A stretch of 64,000 nucleotides of DNA from Megalonaias nervosa (taxonomy: Eukaryota > Mollusca > Bivalvia > Unionida > Unionidae): assembly GCA_016617855.1 (NCBI GenBank), contig JAECUM010003646.1, positions 62,001 to 126,000 on the forward strand, read 5' to 3'. Below, piece after piece: positions 43,801 to 58,389 of the stretch. Below the pieces are notes generated by a model. That model was given only the letters and a program-made list of their open reading frames with translations, made no database searches and was not told the DNA's origin. The translations under genes were made by a program, and so were the position numbers. Every line of letters begins with the position of its first letter. Position 1 is the first letter of the stretch.

Positions 43801-46800
43801 AAACCTGCCAAAACTGTCCACTTCACCTGGATAGTTGAAAAAGTACAAATTAATATTGTTCACATGTTTTAGCCTCTTTGATGTTAATGTCATTATTTAT
43901 TAAAGTAGTCCATTGTTCTGTGTCAAGATTTGCCCCAACAGTTCATGTCGCACAGGTTGAGACTCCAAAACAGTTAGTACCCAATTTTATATGCAGATAA
44001 ATTTGTCATATGTTTATCATATTTCAATACAGATCCTAATGTTGTCCAGTACTGACAGACACTGTGTCTAATATGATGATCATAATTATCTGAACAACAG
44101 CCTTAACTCTGTTCCATTCCAAGCCCTTTACCAAATTCAAGGTTTACTAATAAAAAAGCAACATTATAAATTCTAATGAAATTTAACTGCTGGATTCGAA
44201 CACACTGAAATTGGGAGTCATCATCCTGGACAAAACATGGCTTATGTGTTAAGAAAATGCTTGAGAACAAAGCAAATTGAATTAAAACCTCTAAACTGGA
44301 AATAATATCTTAATCTACAACTGGATAGTTTCTACCCCTACTGATTTAAAAATGAAATGCCTTATGCAGTTTGCACCCTAAAAATGAAATGCCTTATGTA
44401 GTTTGCACCCTTACTACAAATGCTGATTTAAAAATGAAATGCCTTATGCAGTTTGTACCCCTACTACCCATGCTGATTTAAAAATGAAATGCCTCATGTA
44501 ACTTTCAAACCTACCACCCATACTGATTCGAAAATGAAATGCCTTATGCAGTTTGTACCCCTATCACTCCTACTGATTTAAACATGAAATGCCTATGGTA
44601 GTTTTTAATCCTACCATCCATACTGATTCAAAATTGAAATACCTTATGTAGTTTGTACCCCTACCACCCATATTGCCTCATGTAGTTAGTACACCTACCA
44701 CCGATACTGATTTAAAAATGATATGCCTCAATGGTATTAAAAAATTAATAGAACTTAGTAATTGCATTAATCAATTATCATTTCTGACCTGACTGTCACC
44801 AGGGGGTCCCCAACACTGTCATGCTGTTTGCATTTCAAACCAAATAGGAATTTCTTTACTAATATGGTGTTCATGTTTGTAGAGGCCAATCAATTAAACT
44901 CAGGATAACTGTGTCATTTTGGGAGTTTCTTTACTAATATGGTGTCCATGTTTGCAGGCGCTAGTCAATTAAGCTCAGGATAACCGTGATATTTTGGGAG
45001 TTACATCCCTCTGAATACAAGTACAAATGACATTTTTACTTTTAAGACATCTTAAATCTTGAGTCTGGAAATATAGGATGTAGACACAGGTTTAACTTCT
45101 ATGTGTGTCATGTTTTGACCAACATCCCTTCACTAAAAATTTACTTTTTCAGGAACTAGAAAAATTGAGTGAGCAGGATCACTGTTTACAATAAACACTC
45201 TCATTTTATTTTAAATGTCAACAAGGTGACAGTGTTAGGGACCTCCTGGTGACAAACTGATTATAAATTATAAATTAATGAATTGTTTAATATGCATATT
45301 TTTTATCCTTGATGCTTTCTTATAAATCTCTGGAGGATGGGTACAAACCGTCTGAGGGTCAAGCAAAACCTGTAAGCGTTTCTAAATACCAGCAAAACTT
45401 GGCAGGTGTTATGCATTACTGAATTTGCATTATTTTTGGCTTTTTTTAAATGATTATATGTTATATAAATTTTTATTGTGTACCTGACAATGTTCAAAAT
45501 CAAGTTCACTGTGTATCTGAGTAGAGGCACTGATTTTGTAAACAACATAATACACTGCTAATGTTTCTCTGTGAGTATTCAATGAAATATTAGGATCATT
45601 ATTAATGGAGGTAAACATGTTTACCTTAATCTGAGTCTAGGTCACTGATATTCTTCCACGGAAAACCTGGTTTATCTGAAGTTTCCCATGTTCTTATTAC
45701 AATTTTAGTAATAAACCTTATCTTTTTGTCAACTTAGAATGTTCTAGAAATGAACTTTTGAGCCTCATTCTGGTTCTATTTCTGTGTCAAGCTTTTCATA
45801 TGTTTACTTGAGAAATTACTTAATCTTGCCTTAATATTTTGAAGCTGACTCAGTTTTTATGTTCAGTTTTTCATTTGGGTGGAATTATTTATACAAATTA
45901 TTATTCACTGCAAATACAAATGCTTGTCAAAATAATATTCTTGGATTAGAACATTAATTTGGAATTATAGTGAATTCAGACAAGAACATTATTGTGATAC
46001 ATCAAATGCTGTTAGCATATGATCACACTTCAGGCCATTGGCCCTAACCATGTTCGAGACTACAGGCACATTATCACATTTAATACTAGAACTTATTTGG
46101 AATACCACTCGAATTTAGTTGGAATTTTATACAAAGGACTTGTGATAGGACATCTATGACTATTTGGGATTAACTAACAATATTGCAAGTTAGTTTTAAA
46201 TTTTCACTTTGTATTCTGGGGAAAGACATTATTTTTGTTGAATTTCACAAAAGTTGTTGGTTTTCACTTTTTCTTTTACTTAGTTTAAGACCTTGCATCG
46301 TAACAGCAGGTTTTCAGAACAGGAGTAAATAAGAACATTTTAAAACTTATATCAGTCAATATTCAATACTCATTTAACAAGTAACCATGAAATAATGCAG
46401 TTATAAAACAACAGTTCCCTAATGATACATGGGCCAAAAACTATTTGCATTCTCCTTTATTCTTTTAAACTGCTGAGTACTGAAACCATCACAGATATTC
46501 TTGTGAAACCAATTTTTGAAGTAAAATATCTTTATCTTAATTCTTTCAAATCATAATTACTTTGGAGGATTAAATCCTCTACCTTTCAATCCAGTCTTCC
46601 CAAGCTATAAAGGATATCTGTTGTGTTTTGTCATTTGTTTTAGCTACACAAGTGCTAAATGTTCAGTCTGCTTACAAAAAGGTTGAAGTCAGAGTAGAGT
46701 CATCTGCTCTTGTATATAGTCATCATGGTTTATATAGCCCGCAAAGAGTTGACTTTCAGGTACATACAGGGCCTTTCAATAGCTTTCAAGAAGTATTATT

Positions 46801-49800
46801 ATAGAAACTAAATTCCGGCATATATTGTGCTGTTTATTACTGCATATACAGGCACAAAAGTAGAAGATAAAACATAACTAGCAAGCCACTACAACAAAGG
46901 AACAATACCCCATCTGGTAACAGCCATGTTGAGTATTATTCAATCCACCCAATTATATCCCATTTTATCTATTTATTAGTAATCAGTTTTGAAAAATACA
47001 AAATAAAAACAAATTTGAAATTAAAAAGCAATATATTTTACTCAGTTGTTTTGTTCTGTAACCTATCAGATAAATTTCAAGGTGTCTGGAAAAATTCAAT
47101 GAGTATTACAAGGATATCAGGGACTTTTCAAGGATAAAACCAATATTCTCAAAATTCAGTTAAGTTTTCAAAGCAATCCATAAATTCAAAGATTTTGCAA
47201 GGTTGTATAAACGATGCCAAATGCCATCAATCACTGGTTACAACTGCAGTGGATATGAATACTCTTCTATGGAAGTAGCTGTAGTGAGGTGTTCCTGTAG
47301 CAGACAAGTATTATGGAAGAAAAGATTTTACATTCTAAAAACTGATAGCCTCTTCAAAGAAGAAGTCAGGAGTTGCATCCCCTTACCTGAAGTCTGATCT
47401 CCTAATATACATGATGCAGATCTGAGCAACATAAGAAACATGTTAGGATTAGTGTTTGGTTTATGCAATATGGATGTGGTTTGTAGAAAAAAATTTAACA
47501 TCCACAAATCCAGCTGGGTCAAAACTTATCTTTGTATTACATATTTTGTTTCTCACTGAAAAAACAACATGAAAAAAAGTTCACCATCTGATGTGACTTG
47601 GTGGGGTTCCTTCACGTTTCTCTGATTTCTTGTTACAAACATGGGCTGTGCTCAGGGTTCCTGGGTAAGTGAAAAGTTTGCCTCTTTGTTGGCATACTTC
47701 CTGACTTCCACAATCTGGTTATGGAAGAGAAAACCTGAAGAAAGCTGTTGTGATATGAGAATGGTCTTGTAGTGATCTTGCAGGACATCAAATGTGAAGA
47801 GAAAGGCATTTCTTTCCACAAGCTTTAAATTAATAAAACAGCTATGGCACTGGTGAGTGAGTATTGCACTTATTCAGTAAAGCCATATGAGAGATTGACT
47901 CCTGATTGTGACCATCAACAAAATTCATGACGGAAGGGTTTAAGCTGTGTTCAACCTGCTGAAAAATGACTGTCAAAACCAAGCTGAGTATGGATCCTAC
48001 TGTTACAATATTTCAAACCTGTTGTTGTGAATCAAGGAAGGATTGTGCTCCATAACCAACGAGGAAAGTTAACGTCTATGTCAACCATTTAGACCTCAGT
48101 GTGAAAACTCTGTGTGAGCCCTACAAACAAATAGGTTGAAATTTGATCGAAGCTGTTGGTGTGAAATGAAAAGGCTTTTTTTAATGCTTGGGTCTTAGAG
48201 ATGCCTTTTCAAACAATGTAGGATATCAGGGACTTGACCTACTGATAACTGTTTGAATGATAGATGTTCTTTGTTTAAATGACAGTGGATCCTTTTTATC
48301 AATAACGGCTCATCTTTATGGAGTAAGAGACTGATAAATGTGGGAATTAGTAACAGGTCACAGATGGAGCAGGTAATACAGACAAAACTCTGAAGGAGGC
48401 TGGAAAACCTTTTTAACTGATGCACTGAAGGTTGGTTTCTCTGGACATCATCGGACTGAGAAAAGAAGATCGTGCTTCGGAGCATGCATCCTATAACTTG
48501 TATGACTGAGGTAATTAAGAAGCCTACTGCAATGAGTATGATGAGTGAGCTGGCAAAGCTGGTTTTGTGGGACAGTGAACAAGACTGGGGGCCAATCCAT
48601 GCCCTCAGCATGCCTCACATGGTTATCTCCAGGTGTTTATTATGCAGCGTATCAATGGCCCATGATTAGTATCCAGTAGTGGATCATCACACAGCGGGGA
48701 CTGGCGATGGGACTGTCCAGAGCCTGTCCATGATACTTCCATAGATGTAGTCCTGAGAAATGTGAGGTAGATCACACATTCTGTTGCTGATGATACTGGG
48801 TCAGATCCAGAGCACTTTTTTGTCTTGAAGCTAGGATTGGTTATACAGGAAAACAGATCACCATATCCAGTCTTGGAAGTCAAGCTAGGATTGGTTATAC
48901 AGGAAAATAGATCACCATATCCAGTCTTGGAAGTCAAGCTAGGAAAGGTTATACAGGAAAATAGATCACCATATCCAGTCTTGGAAGTCAAGCTAGGAAA
49001 GGTTATACAGGAAAATAGATCACCATATCCAGTCTTGGAAGTCAAGCTAGGAAAGGTTATACAGGAAAATAGATCACCATATCCAGTCTTGGAAGTCAAG
49101 CTAGGAAAGGTTATACAGGAAAATAGATCACCATATCCAGTCTTGGAAGTCAAGCTAGGATTGGTTATACAGGAAAATAGATCACCATATCCAGTCTTGG
49201 AAGTCAAGGGCATTACATCCATTTTGGAGGCCAGCTTTGCAACATTTTTAATCAAGATAGGCAATGAAAACAAAACCCAAAGAAGATTTATCATATTTAA
49301 GATCAATGCCATTTTGGCGGTCTGATCAGCACCAGTTCTTTGAGGACCAAGTACAAATCATAAGAAATCTTTTAGTGAAAATCCCATGAAGATATGACAA
49401 CATATCCTGTAAGAATAGCATTAATGATATTCGTGATGGCTTCCGTGTTGGTGGTCTGATTGGTACAGTTTTATTTACGACAAACTACACATCATAAGAA
49501 GTCTTTTAGTAAAATCTGCATTCAATACAACCATCCAATCAGGAGCAATAGTAATAGAAAGAGTTTCAAGATGACCACCATGGCAGTCAAATTGGCACCA
49601 TTTTTATTGAGAATCAAGTACAAACTATTGGAAGTCTTTTAGTAACTTGGCTTAATGAGGTTGAACTGGCATCATTTTCCAACAGCAACAACTACACACA
49701 TTAAGAAGTATTTTAGTGAAGAGCTCATGCTGATAAAATAATCAATTTCAGTGGGTTAGTCAAAACATAATTTCAATACAACTGCCACTGCAAGTATGTT

Positions 49801-52800
49801 GGAGTTCAGATCAAAAGCATTTCAATGAGAACAAACATGAAATAAAAAGTTTTTTTTTAGCAAAAGGAACATTTTCAAGGTGGCTTACATGGAAGCCATC
49901 TTGGAGGTCTAACTGACAAAGGATGTGTGTGGGACACTTTTAACAGATTCAGTTAAGTGTAGGTAGAATCAGTAACAATGCTATTATGGTCAGCCTGTGA
50001 TCAGTAAAACATATTCCTAATTTCAAGTCAATTAAATTTATATAGGGGTCCCAAAAAAAATAAAAAAATCACTGAACTGCTTAGAACATTTACACTTACA
50101 GGACATATTTGGTATGTTTATAATTACCTAGGTCAATCTGCTCCAAACAGAGACTGATGAACTGTTTATGGATCTTCTGAGTAGGGTACAAGTCACACTG
50201 CTGTAGACAGGTCTTGGTATTCAGGAGTATGACCTCTCGACATTTGGATAACTTTCCTTCTACACTCTGTCAAAGAGAAAAGTCAGTTTTAAAGTAAATT
50301 ATGACTCCTGAAAATACTTACCCAAACACATAAAAAATTTGGAAATAAGTTCAGCTACTGCTCCACTCCAGCCCTCATGGCAAAATGAAAATATACTCTA
50401 TAGACAAAGGGAAGAAACTCTCACCAATTACATCCCCTTAACACTTCTGGGTGGCTACACAACCACCACATATTTACCGCTTTCGTTTGAATGATAAATC
50501 AACGATGAGTGCTGGTGGGCTTTGTTAGGAGAGTAGGTAATAGTCAGATGAAATGTATGAGCATGCAACATACCATGGATATACTTCAAGGGAAAAATGG
50601 CTGAAGCTCGTGTATGAAGGAAAAAACAGTTTCCCAACCATGATCCCAGCACAACCAATGAAGTTTTCTTACAGAAAAAGATCCAGGTGAATCAAGCAAA
50701 AGCATTAAACCCATGCCTGTGGAAAGGTTGTGCTAATGCTAACTGGGTCTCACAGTCATCTGGATCACAGTCAATGGACCTAGATCCATCAGTTTCAATT
50801 TGCATTTCTACAAATCTAGATCTAGGAGACCGAGACTTGAGAAGGTTGTGCATGCCAGAGAACAACCGCCATAATGTCTCACATTGAAATGTTTTCATGA
50901 TGTATGTCCGATCCTGTGAGACCTTTCAAGATTCTAAGGCTTGAGGGATTATATCCTCTTTCCAAACTTCATCAGAAGAAAGTGGCATGGTTGGGCCCCT
51001 GACTTTTCTTCAAGTAATGCTTGAGAACATCAACTGGATCTTGTATTGCTACCTCTCTTGACGTATCAGTCATGGAGAGAAAGCTGATAACAACTCGGGT
51101 TGCACACAAATAGTAAACAGTTCTTAACCATGAACCCTCATTGCGTCATTAGAACCCAAGAACTAGCCAATCAGAATTGAAGATAGTTTGGGTCCAACAA
51201 ATGGGCATGTAACACGCTCAGCCGGCACACTGAAGCTAAGGCTATCAGAAAACATGTCTTATAAGATGGTAGCCTCAGCATGGTTCTGGTCAAAGGCTAC
51301 AACTTTCCTCAGGTGAGCCATGTTCAAACCCATGAAAGATTCCACTTTGGAAACAAGGTGAGTGATTTGGGCCTGTTCATGTCAAAGTTGGCCATCAAGT
51401 CTAATAGGTCCTTGTCATGACCTATATACCATCTACCATGATGCCTGAATGTGTCAAATCATATAGTGGTAACCCTAAGTAGTTACAGAAGCTAAACTTT
51501 TCTCCTAAAAAGCCATAGAAAAGAGTTAGCTGACTGTGAGGTCGAGGCATTCAAAAGGATAATGCTGTTGTCTCTTCATCAGTTCCTGAAAAGATGCTAC
51601 TTTCTATCCTGAGACTTGGAGTGGAAGGGCCTTCTAGCACACAAGATTCTCTCCTTGACTGAAAGGTTCAGATTTGTTCTGTGCATTTTCTAATATCATG
51701 AGAATTAACCTTCTGCAGAGTAGACTCTTCAAGAAATGAATTGTGTTCCCCACAGCCTTAATTTATACAAGTATGGTATGAAGTAAATTGTCCTCTAACA
51801 TTGATGCTAACCATGGTGAAGTGGGGCAAACAGGTGAACCCTGTTTCGCCATTGTGGCTACAATCATCTCTCCATTTGCCTACAATCATCTCTTCACCAT
51901 TGTGGCTACAATCATCTCTCCATTTGCATACAATCATCTCACAGTTGTGGCTGAGGATGATGTGATTTAAATGCCTGAGGCTGCAGAATAAAATATCCAA
52001 TGATGCCATGCTGGAGTACAAGATTGGAAAACTGAAATTATTTTTTACATAAATAGTAAACAAAATATAAAAATAATGATGTCAATATGTAGCAAATACA
52101 TTATTAATCAATATTGTACCAACTTTCTAGATGGATGGGTAGAATTCAAGGTGATTTCTTTTGATAATGAAAGGATATGCAGTATGATGTTGATACTATA
52201 GCAGCAAAAGTTCAACTGATAACATTTGGCTGATGGGTAGCCAGCATAAGGAAATATAATTGGTGATTACAGTATCTTCCCTTTATGCATACAGTATATA
52301 GATGGTAAAGAACAATTTCATATCTCTGGGAGGAGAGGTAGTGGAGTTTATTTAATAACAATGAATGAGATTCGGGAATGTATTCAATGGAAAAAGATTT
52401 TGTTCCCAAAACTCTGATACATTTATTTCTATGATAGTGCTAAAGTCATTTTCCTTTCTTCTTCTCTCTTCTCCCTCTCCATTTTCTAATGAGCAAAAAC
52501 AAACCAAAAATCATGGCTTAACTGTGACATATAATACAAGAGTGCCATGAATGAAACATTATCCACCTTTCCATCTTTAATAGTCCCCTATGAAGAACTA
52601 GCAGGGCATGGTTGGGAGTTTAATGAATAATGGATCACAGTGACCTAGACCTTTGATCAAGGCAAGCAGTAAAGTTATTGTGCAGATACCATTCTTTTCT
52701 TACCATCCAAAAAGTCTGATCAAGGCAAGCAGTAAAGTTATTGTGCAGATACCATTCTTTTCGTACCATCCAAAAAGTCTGATCAAGAAACTTATTATGA

Positions 52801-55800
52801 AAGTTATTCTGCAAAACTTAATTTTCTTTAAGCCATAATAAATGTCACCTTTGACCTTTAAACCAAAAATCAATAGACCTCTTCCAGATTTTATGTGCAA
52901 GCCTTCCACAGATATTGGTAAAGGTTTGTGATCTTGAACCAAAACAATTTATTTCTTTCAGTCACAATGACCTGGTCATTCAACCCAAAATAAACTAGTT
53001 TCTTCCTTATTGCAAGTTTAAGCCATCATGACATGACTGTAGATGGTGGAAAAGTAGAGCTATTCTTCAGAGTTGATGTTTCTTCTGTTAGTTACAGTGA
53101 TCCTGACTTTAACCATCTGAACCTGAAATCTTCCTTTATCATAAATAAGTGCAAGCTCTCCACAAAGTTTGGTGGAGATGTGTTCTGTTGAACTTAAGTT
53201 ATTTGCATAACTGAAAAAATTAACAGACAGAAAGGGCCATAGGATAATATGCTACACCAAAATACCACATCACTTTCCTTCATATGCAGGTTTGATGTCT
53301 GCTTCACCCGAAGATTTCAGTCTACATATGCTGTTCCACTAAATATTTTTGTAGGAGCTTTATTCTCTATTTGCAATACAGTTTCTCCAAAAATAAAATA
53401 TCAAAGAAAATTTCTCCAAAAATAAAACATCAAAGAAAATAATGCACAAATAACACATCTCATGGACATAATGTCTGTCTGATGTACCTTGAAAGGCAAT
53501 AAGACTGAAAAAGTATGAAAATTATGTGACAAATCCAACACATTTTTTCACTAATTTGAGTTAAATTCTAATTAGAACAATGGAAAATGACTGCTGCAAT
53601 TTTAAGTTTTGAATTTTATTAGATGTGTTCATTATTATCATTACTTTGATATGCATCTATTACAATTGCTGTTCATATATAGGGAACATACAATAACAAG
53701 TCTAATAACAAAAACCATGTACTTAACCACTAGTGAACTGGTGCAATGGCAATGATCAGTACAACAATCACATTAAAGTCGTTAATGGTTACCTCTAGCA
53801 GCTAATCACATGGTGTTAAATCTACTGCAAACAACCTGTATGCTACTTCCTCCAAGTATATGACCATGAAGGATGCTGCCATGATTTTATGTAATGGAAA
53901 GAGCTCCCCCTTTGTCACAAACACAAGGTAAGAAAGGGTTAAAAAATGGGGGGGGGGACACCATAGTCACCACAATTTAATATTTACCCAGCACTTAAAT
54001 GTCCATCACTCTTTCTTCCTACTTCATTCATAATAGGATTACTGAAATCAAAATCCTCTAGTTTAACATGCATTAATCTGTGACTGTTTCTGAGCTTAAT
54101 ATGTTCCCCTTCTAATGTTTGAAAGAAGCATCTTCAACACTAGCTTAACCAGCTTCAGTTAAGCTGGGAAACTTTACATGGTTGTTTTGTAGAATTTTCA
54201 CAGTTCACTGGTATTGATTCAGGAATATGTCTGCAAAATGTATTTGATCTGGTGACTGAATGTGTCATAAAAGAATTGATGGTTTTAAAATTCAAACAGC
54301 CAATTGGTGACTGAATGTGTCATAAAAGAATTGATGTTTTAAAATTCAAACAGCCAATTGGTGACTGAATGTGTCATAAAAGAACAGATGTTTTAAAATT
54401 CCAACATAAAGGTTATTTTTCCCCATAACTCTAGCAATATTACACAACATGCCTCATCTTATTTTTGTGTTGTAACCACTTGCAATCAAATGCCATTATT
54501 TCTAAAACTTTGCAGTAAACTTTGTTCTCTTCTTTGGCAGTTCATCTAACCTGGCATCTGAAATTGTTTTAAAATTATTATTGTTCTCTGTTTGGCAAAA
54601 AAACTTCATCATTCACTTTCTTTATTCTGCCAATCACTTCACAGGTTTGTGCCAGCACTGACTTAAAAGTTGAAAAGAATCAGTAATTTGCTGGACCATA
54701 ATCTCACCTTCCAGAAATGGACCAAAGTATGGTAAGGGCATCAGTTGCAGACTACTCCCCAGGGCACACATTATTCTGGTATAAATAATTAGCAGTATTT
54801 CAAAGTATCCCGTTATACTGACCTACATCTTCATACTTTTTAATGAACAGAAGTATTTTGACCCAATGCGCATCCTTACTTATAATTTTATTTTAGATTT
54901 TACTTCTTCAGTTTATCTTAACAGTGATGTAATTATATACGCAGCTTCTTAACTAATTTGTAGGAGTTCTCATGCACCAATGCTTTCCTATTGTGCAAAT
55001 TCTTAAACTTTATGCATGCCCTGGCATCAGTATGTATCAGTATTGAAAATATTTAAACCATACCTTAAGATATTCTCAAAAGGAATTATTCATGAGTTTG
55101 TCAAAGAATATCTCAATAACTGTATTGGCTCATAGTTGCCTACAAATTCAAACTATCAATTTTATGTCCATTCCAACAACAGCAGACAGACTATACAAAC
55201 TTAAAACCTAATGAATTACAATGTATTGACATTGTGATACAACCCAGTATACAGTGCCTAGATTGTAATTTCACCTCAAACAACGAAAACACTTTACACA
55301 GAACCTTACATGTGTGAGCTGACTTTCAACTGGATGTTCAATCCACATTTTCATACTGCACATCCAGAACTGAACTATTAGTGTCTTCACTGCTGGTCAT
55401 TCATATATATTTTCTCAGATTCTCTGAATTTAATTACGGGCCAAAGTCATCAGGAACATCAATTTACTGAGTGCTGACAGCACTCTGATGCTCACTGATG
55501 ACGAAGAAAAGATACTTCAAAGATGAGCAGAATATATCAACCGTATCACAATCAACAGTCATCTATCAGTGAGGAGGCAAATGATTGACTGCACCAAGTG
55601 GCAATCAACATAAAATTTGCTGATCCTCCCATACTAACTGAAATTGTGAAAGCAACTGACCTGTTGTAAAATGGCAAAGTACCTGGAGCAGATGCAATAT
55701 CAGAAGTTTACTAAGCCGAAAGCTTGCACATGGAACAGAAACTTACTAAATTCTTCCAGTAAATGTGGACTCAGGGAACTATATCCCTGGAGTACAAGGA

Positions 55801-58331
55801 AGCATCTATCCTCCACTAGTATAAGTGCAGTGGAAAATTAAATAGCCAGTCCCATACATGTGCATTCAGAACTGAACTAGTTGGTAGTTGGATACATGTA
55901 TATTCAATCTTGTAACAGGGCCATTAATGCTTAAGGACTAAACATGGTTCGCATTTAAGTGTAAATTCAGAGTTTTCTTATTGGTTGTTTGTGTTTTTAG
56001 ACAGAAGCTATCTAGAATTTAATAGTCCATACCTCAGAAGATTACTTTTCATGATTAAACAGTAGGATAAATTTACACTGTTCAAGAGAAGCTCAACAAG
56101 GTGGGCCTCTCATCAAGTCAGCGTGTAAGTTTTCTAAATGTACAAAAAATACAAAATTTTTAAAATTAATTTCTATTGTCCATATATATGATCGAAATAA
56201 AGATCACTGATTGGTGAAACGGTATTTGATTATTAATCACTCATGACACATCGGTCTTTCCATGAGTGTTCTTCACTGATTGGCTGTTCAAATGTCTAGC
56301 CGCTCCACAGTGGAGATGTCATCAGCTTGCCAACCAAGGCACGGTGGTTATTTGTTAGTATTTTATTGTTCTGTCATGGAGTGTTATCACAGAGCGAAAG
56401 TGGAGGGATTAAGTCCCCCACCATGATGCATGGAGTTCAGAAAAAATACATGTGAGCTGTAATGACACACAGAAACCAAACTAGTTAGTATTGTCATGGT
56501 CAAGGGCAAACAACACCTAGTTTAACTTCGATAAATCGTTTTAGATTTTCCATTCACACCGTGTAAAGGGGTCACGCTACCAGGCGAAGTGGGCAAAAAG
56601 GTCGCCTGAGAAGCGTAAACTTCACCTTCTTCTGTTAGGAAAGTGAAAACGACCTCGCCCTCTGATTTTTCGGACGTAAAATGACTGTAGATTACGACTT
56701 TGAGATGCCCCCTCGCTGTAGCCAGTAAGTTCTGGCACTGTTGTAACCCAAGGCCAAATGTATTTACGTGGTGTTGATACCAATCAGCTTACGGCGACAA
56801 AGAAATTCTTTCACATTCACATGCAAGTTTTAATAGCTAACTGACCATTAACCCTTTTCCGGAGCAAGATATCACTGCTTGATTTCATGAAGTTGGGCAC
56901 ACTGTGCTATGATGAAAATATGCCAAATTTTGTTTCGAAAATTAAACATCAATATGCAATTTGCTTTTAAAAATATGATCGGTGAACAGCGTTTTCTAAT
57001 TTATTTCTTTTTTTAATAAATGGAGATTTTAACGGCCGTATTTGCATATTTTCTGTATAAAATCAGTTTGAAACTGTACTGGTTAAAGACCAATTCTCGC
57101 CACATACCAATTCTGGCCATATTAATAATAACTCACGACTGCACGCAAAGTTTTGGTTCCTGTTTAAAAAATAAAAAGAGTGATTATAGTTGACAAGCCC
57201 GATCGAAAATAAGCATCAGGTAATTATTATGAACAGAGTTATTATTATTATGGCGAGAATTGGTACGCGGCAAGAATTGGTCTTTAACCAGTAAACGAAC
57301 TTGTAATGGCGGACATCGCTGCGTATATGATATACCACTTCATTAAACTGTCTGTATTCATAAGTAATTGGGCAAATAGGTTCAGGAAAATATATAATAT
57401 AATGAAAACAAAGTTTAAATATTATGTGATAGGAGATTTAGCCGAAATATTTAATAATGTAGGTCAGAAACATGGGAATCTCTGTTGTGGAATTCGAAAC
57501 AAGGCTGCAAGGTTAAGGTTGTTTTCTGACTTACCGTAATTAATTTTCGTGAAAATACGAAAAATATATATAGTAATGAAGCAAATACTATTTAACCAAT
57601 GCATATCGTTATTACCAGTAGGTAGGCAAATAATACAACCATAAATATGCAGTCCTATTAATATTTTTGTAATGAAGCAAGAAAGTGAGTAGTTATATTA
57701 AGAAAAGCCCTCCTTCTAAAAATAGATGCACTCGCACTGTGCAATACGAATTCTTGGACTTTCGGTTGGGGGAAAAAAGGTCCAGTTTAGTTATGTATCG
57801 ACTTTAGTGCTTCAGTGTGTTATCAATGAATAGTTACAGTAATGTTTTATTGGGAACAAAGAAATCAGGATGAAGAGTATGGTTTGAAGTCACTTGTGCA
57901 TTTATTCCTATGTACATGTATTAGGGGCTGTTTCAAAGAATGCGAGAAACCTTTCTGACTGCAATTTTACACAAAACTTGTAGAAAATAAAATAATTAAG
58001 TGGTAGTTTATTAAGCATTTTTACCAACTCGCAGTTACAAGACTCTGATCTTGTTACTGCTATCAGTTAAAATTAATTACAATGTATAACTTCTGATGTG
58101 CTTTTTAAGTCATATGGCCAAAACACACTGCATTTACTTCAGTTCAAACACACATATACTACAAGTATGAATAGAATGGGTATGAATATAAAAAATTTTA
58201 TACGCATACAAAATATGTTGATACTAACATATAATACATATTTTTCAACTTAAAATAAGGCATTGCTTAAACTGTTAAAAGCATACTGAGAAACAGAGCA
58301 CATCATTAAAATAAGATAATGCAGCTATCTA

Positions 58332-58389
<58 letters not shown>

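Noticed and set aside
57306..57539. Open frame starting [12 protein letters not shown]
   Set aside because: Seventy-seven codons directly after a MITE, no recognised domain, no splice sites linking it to the CpG-rich exon candidate at 56681.
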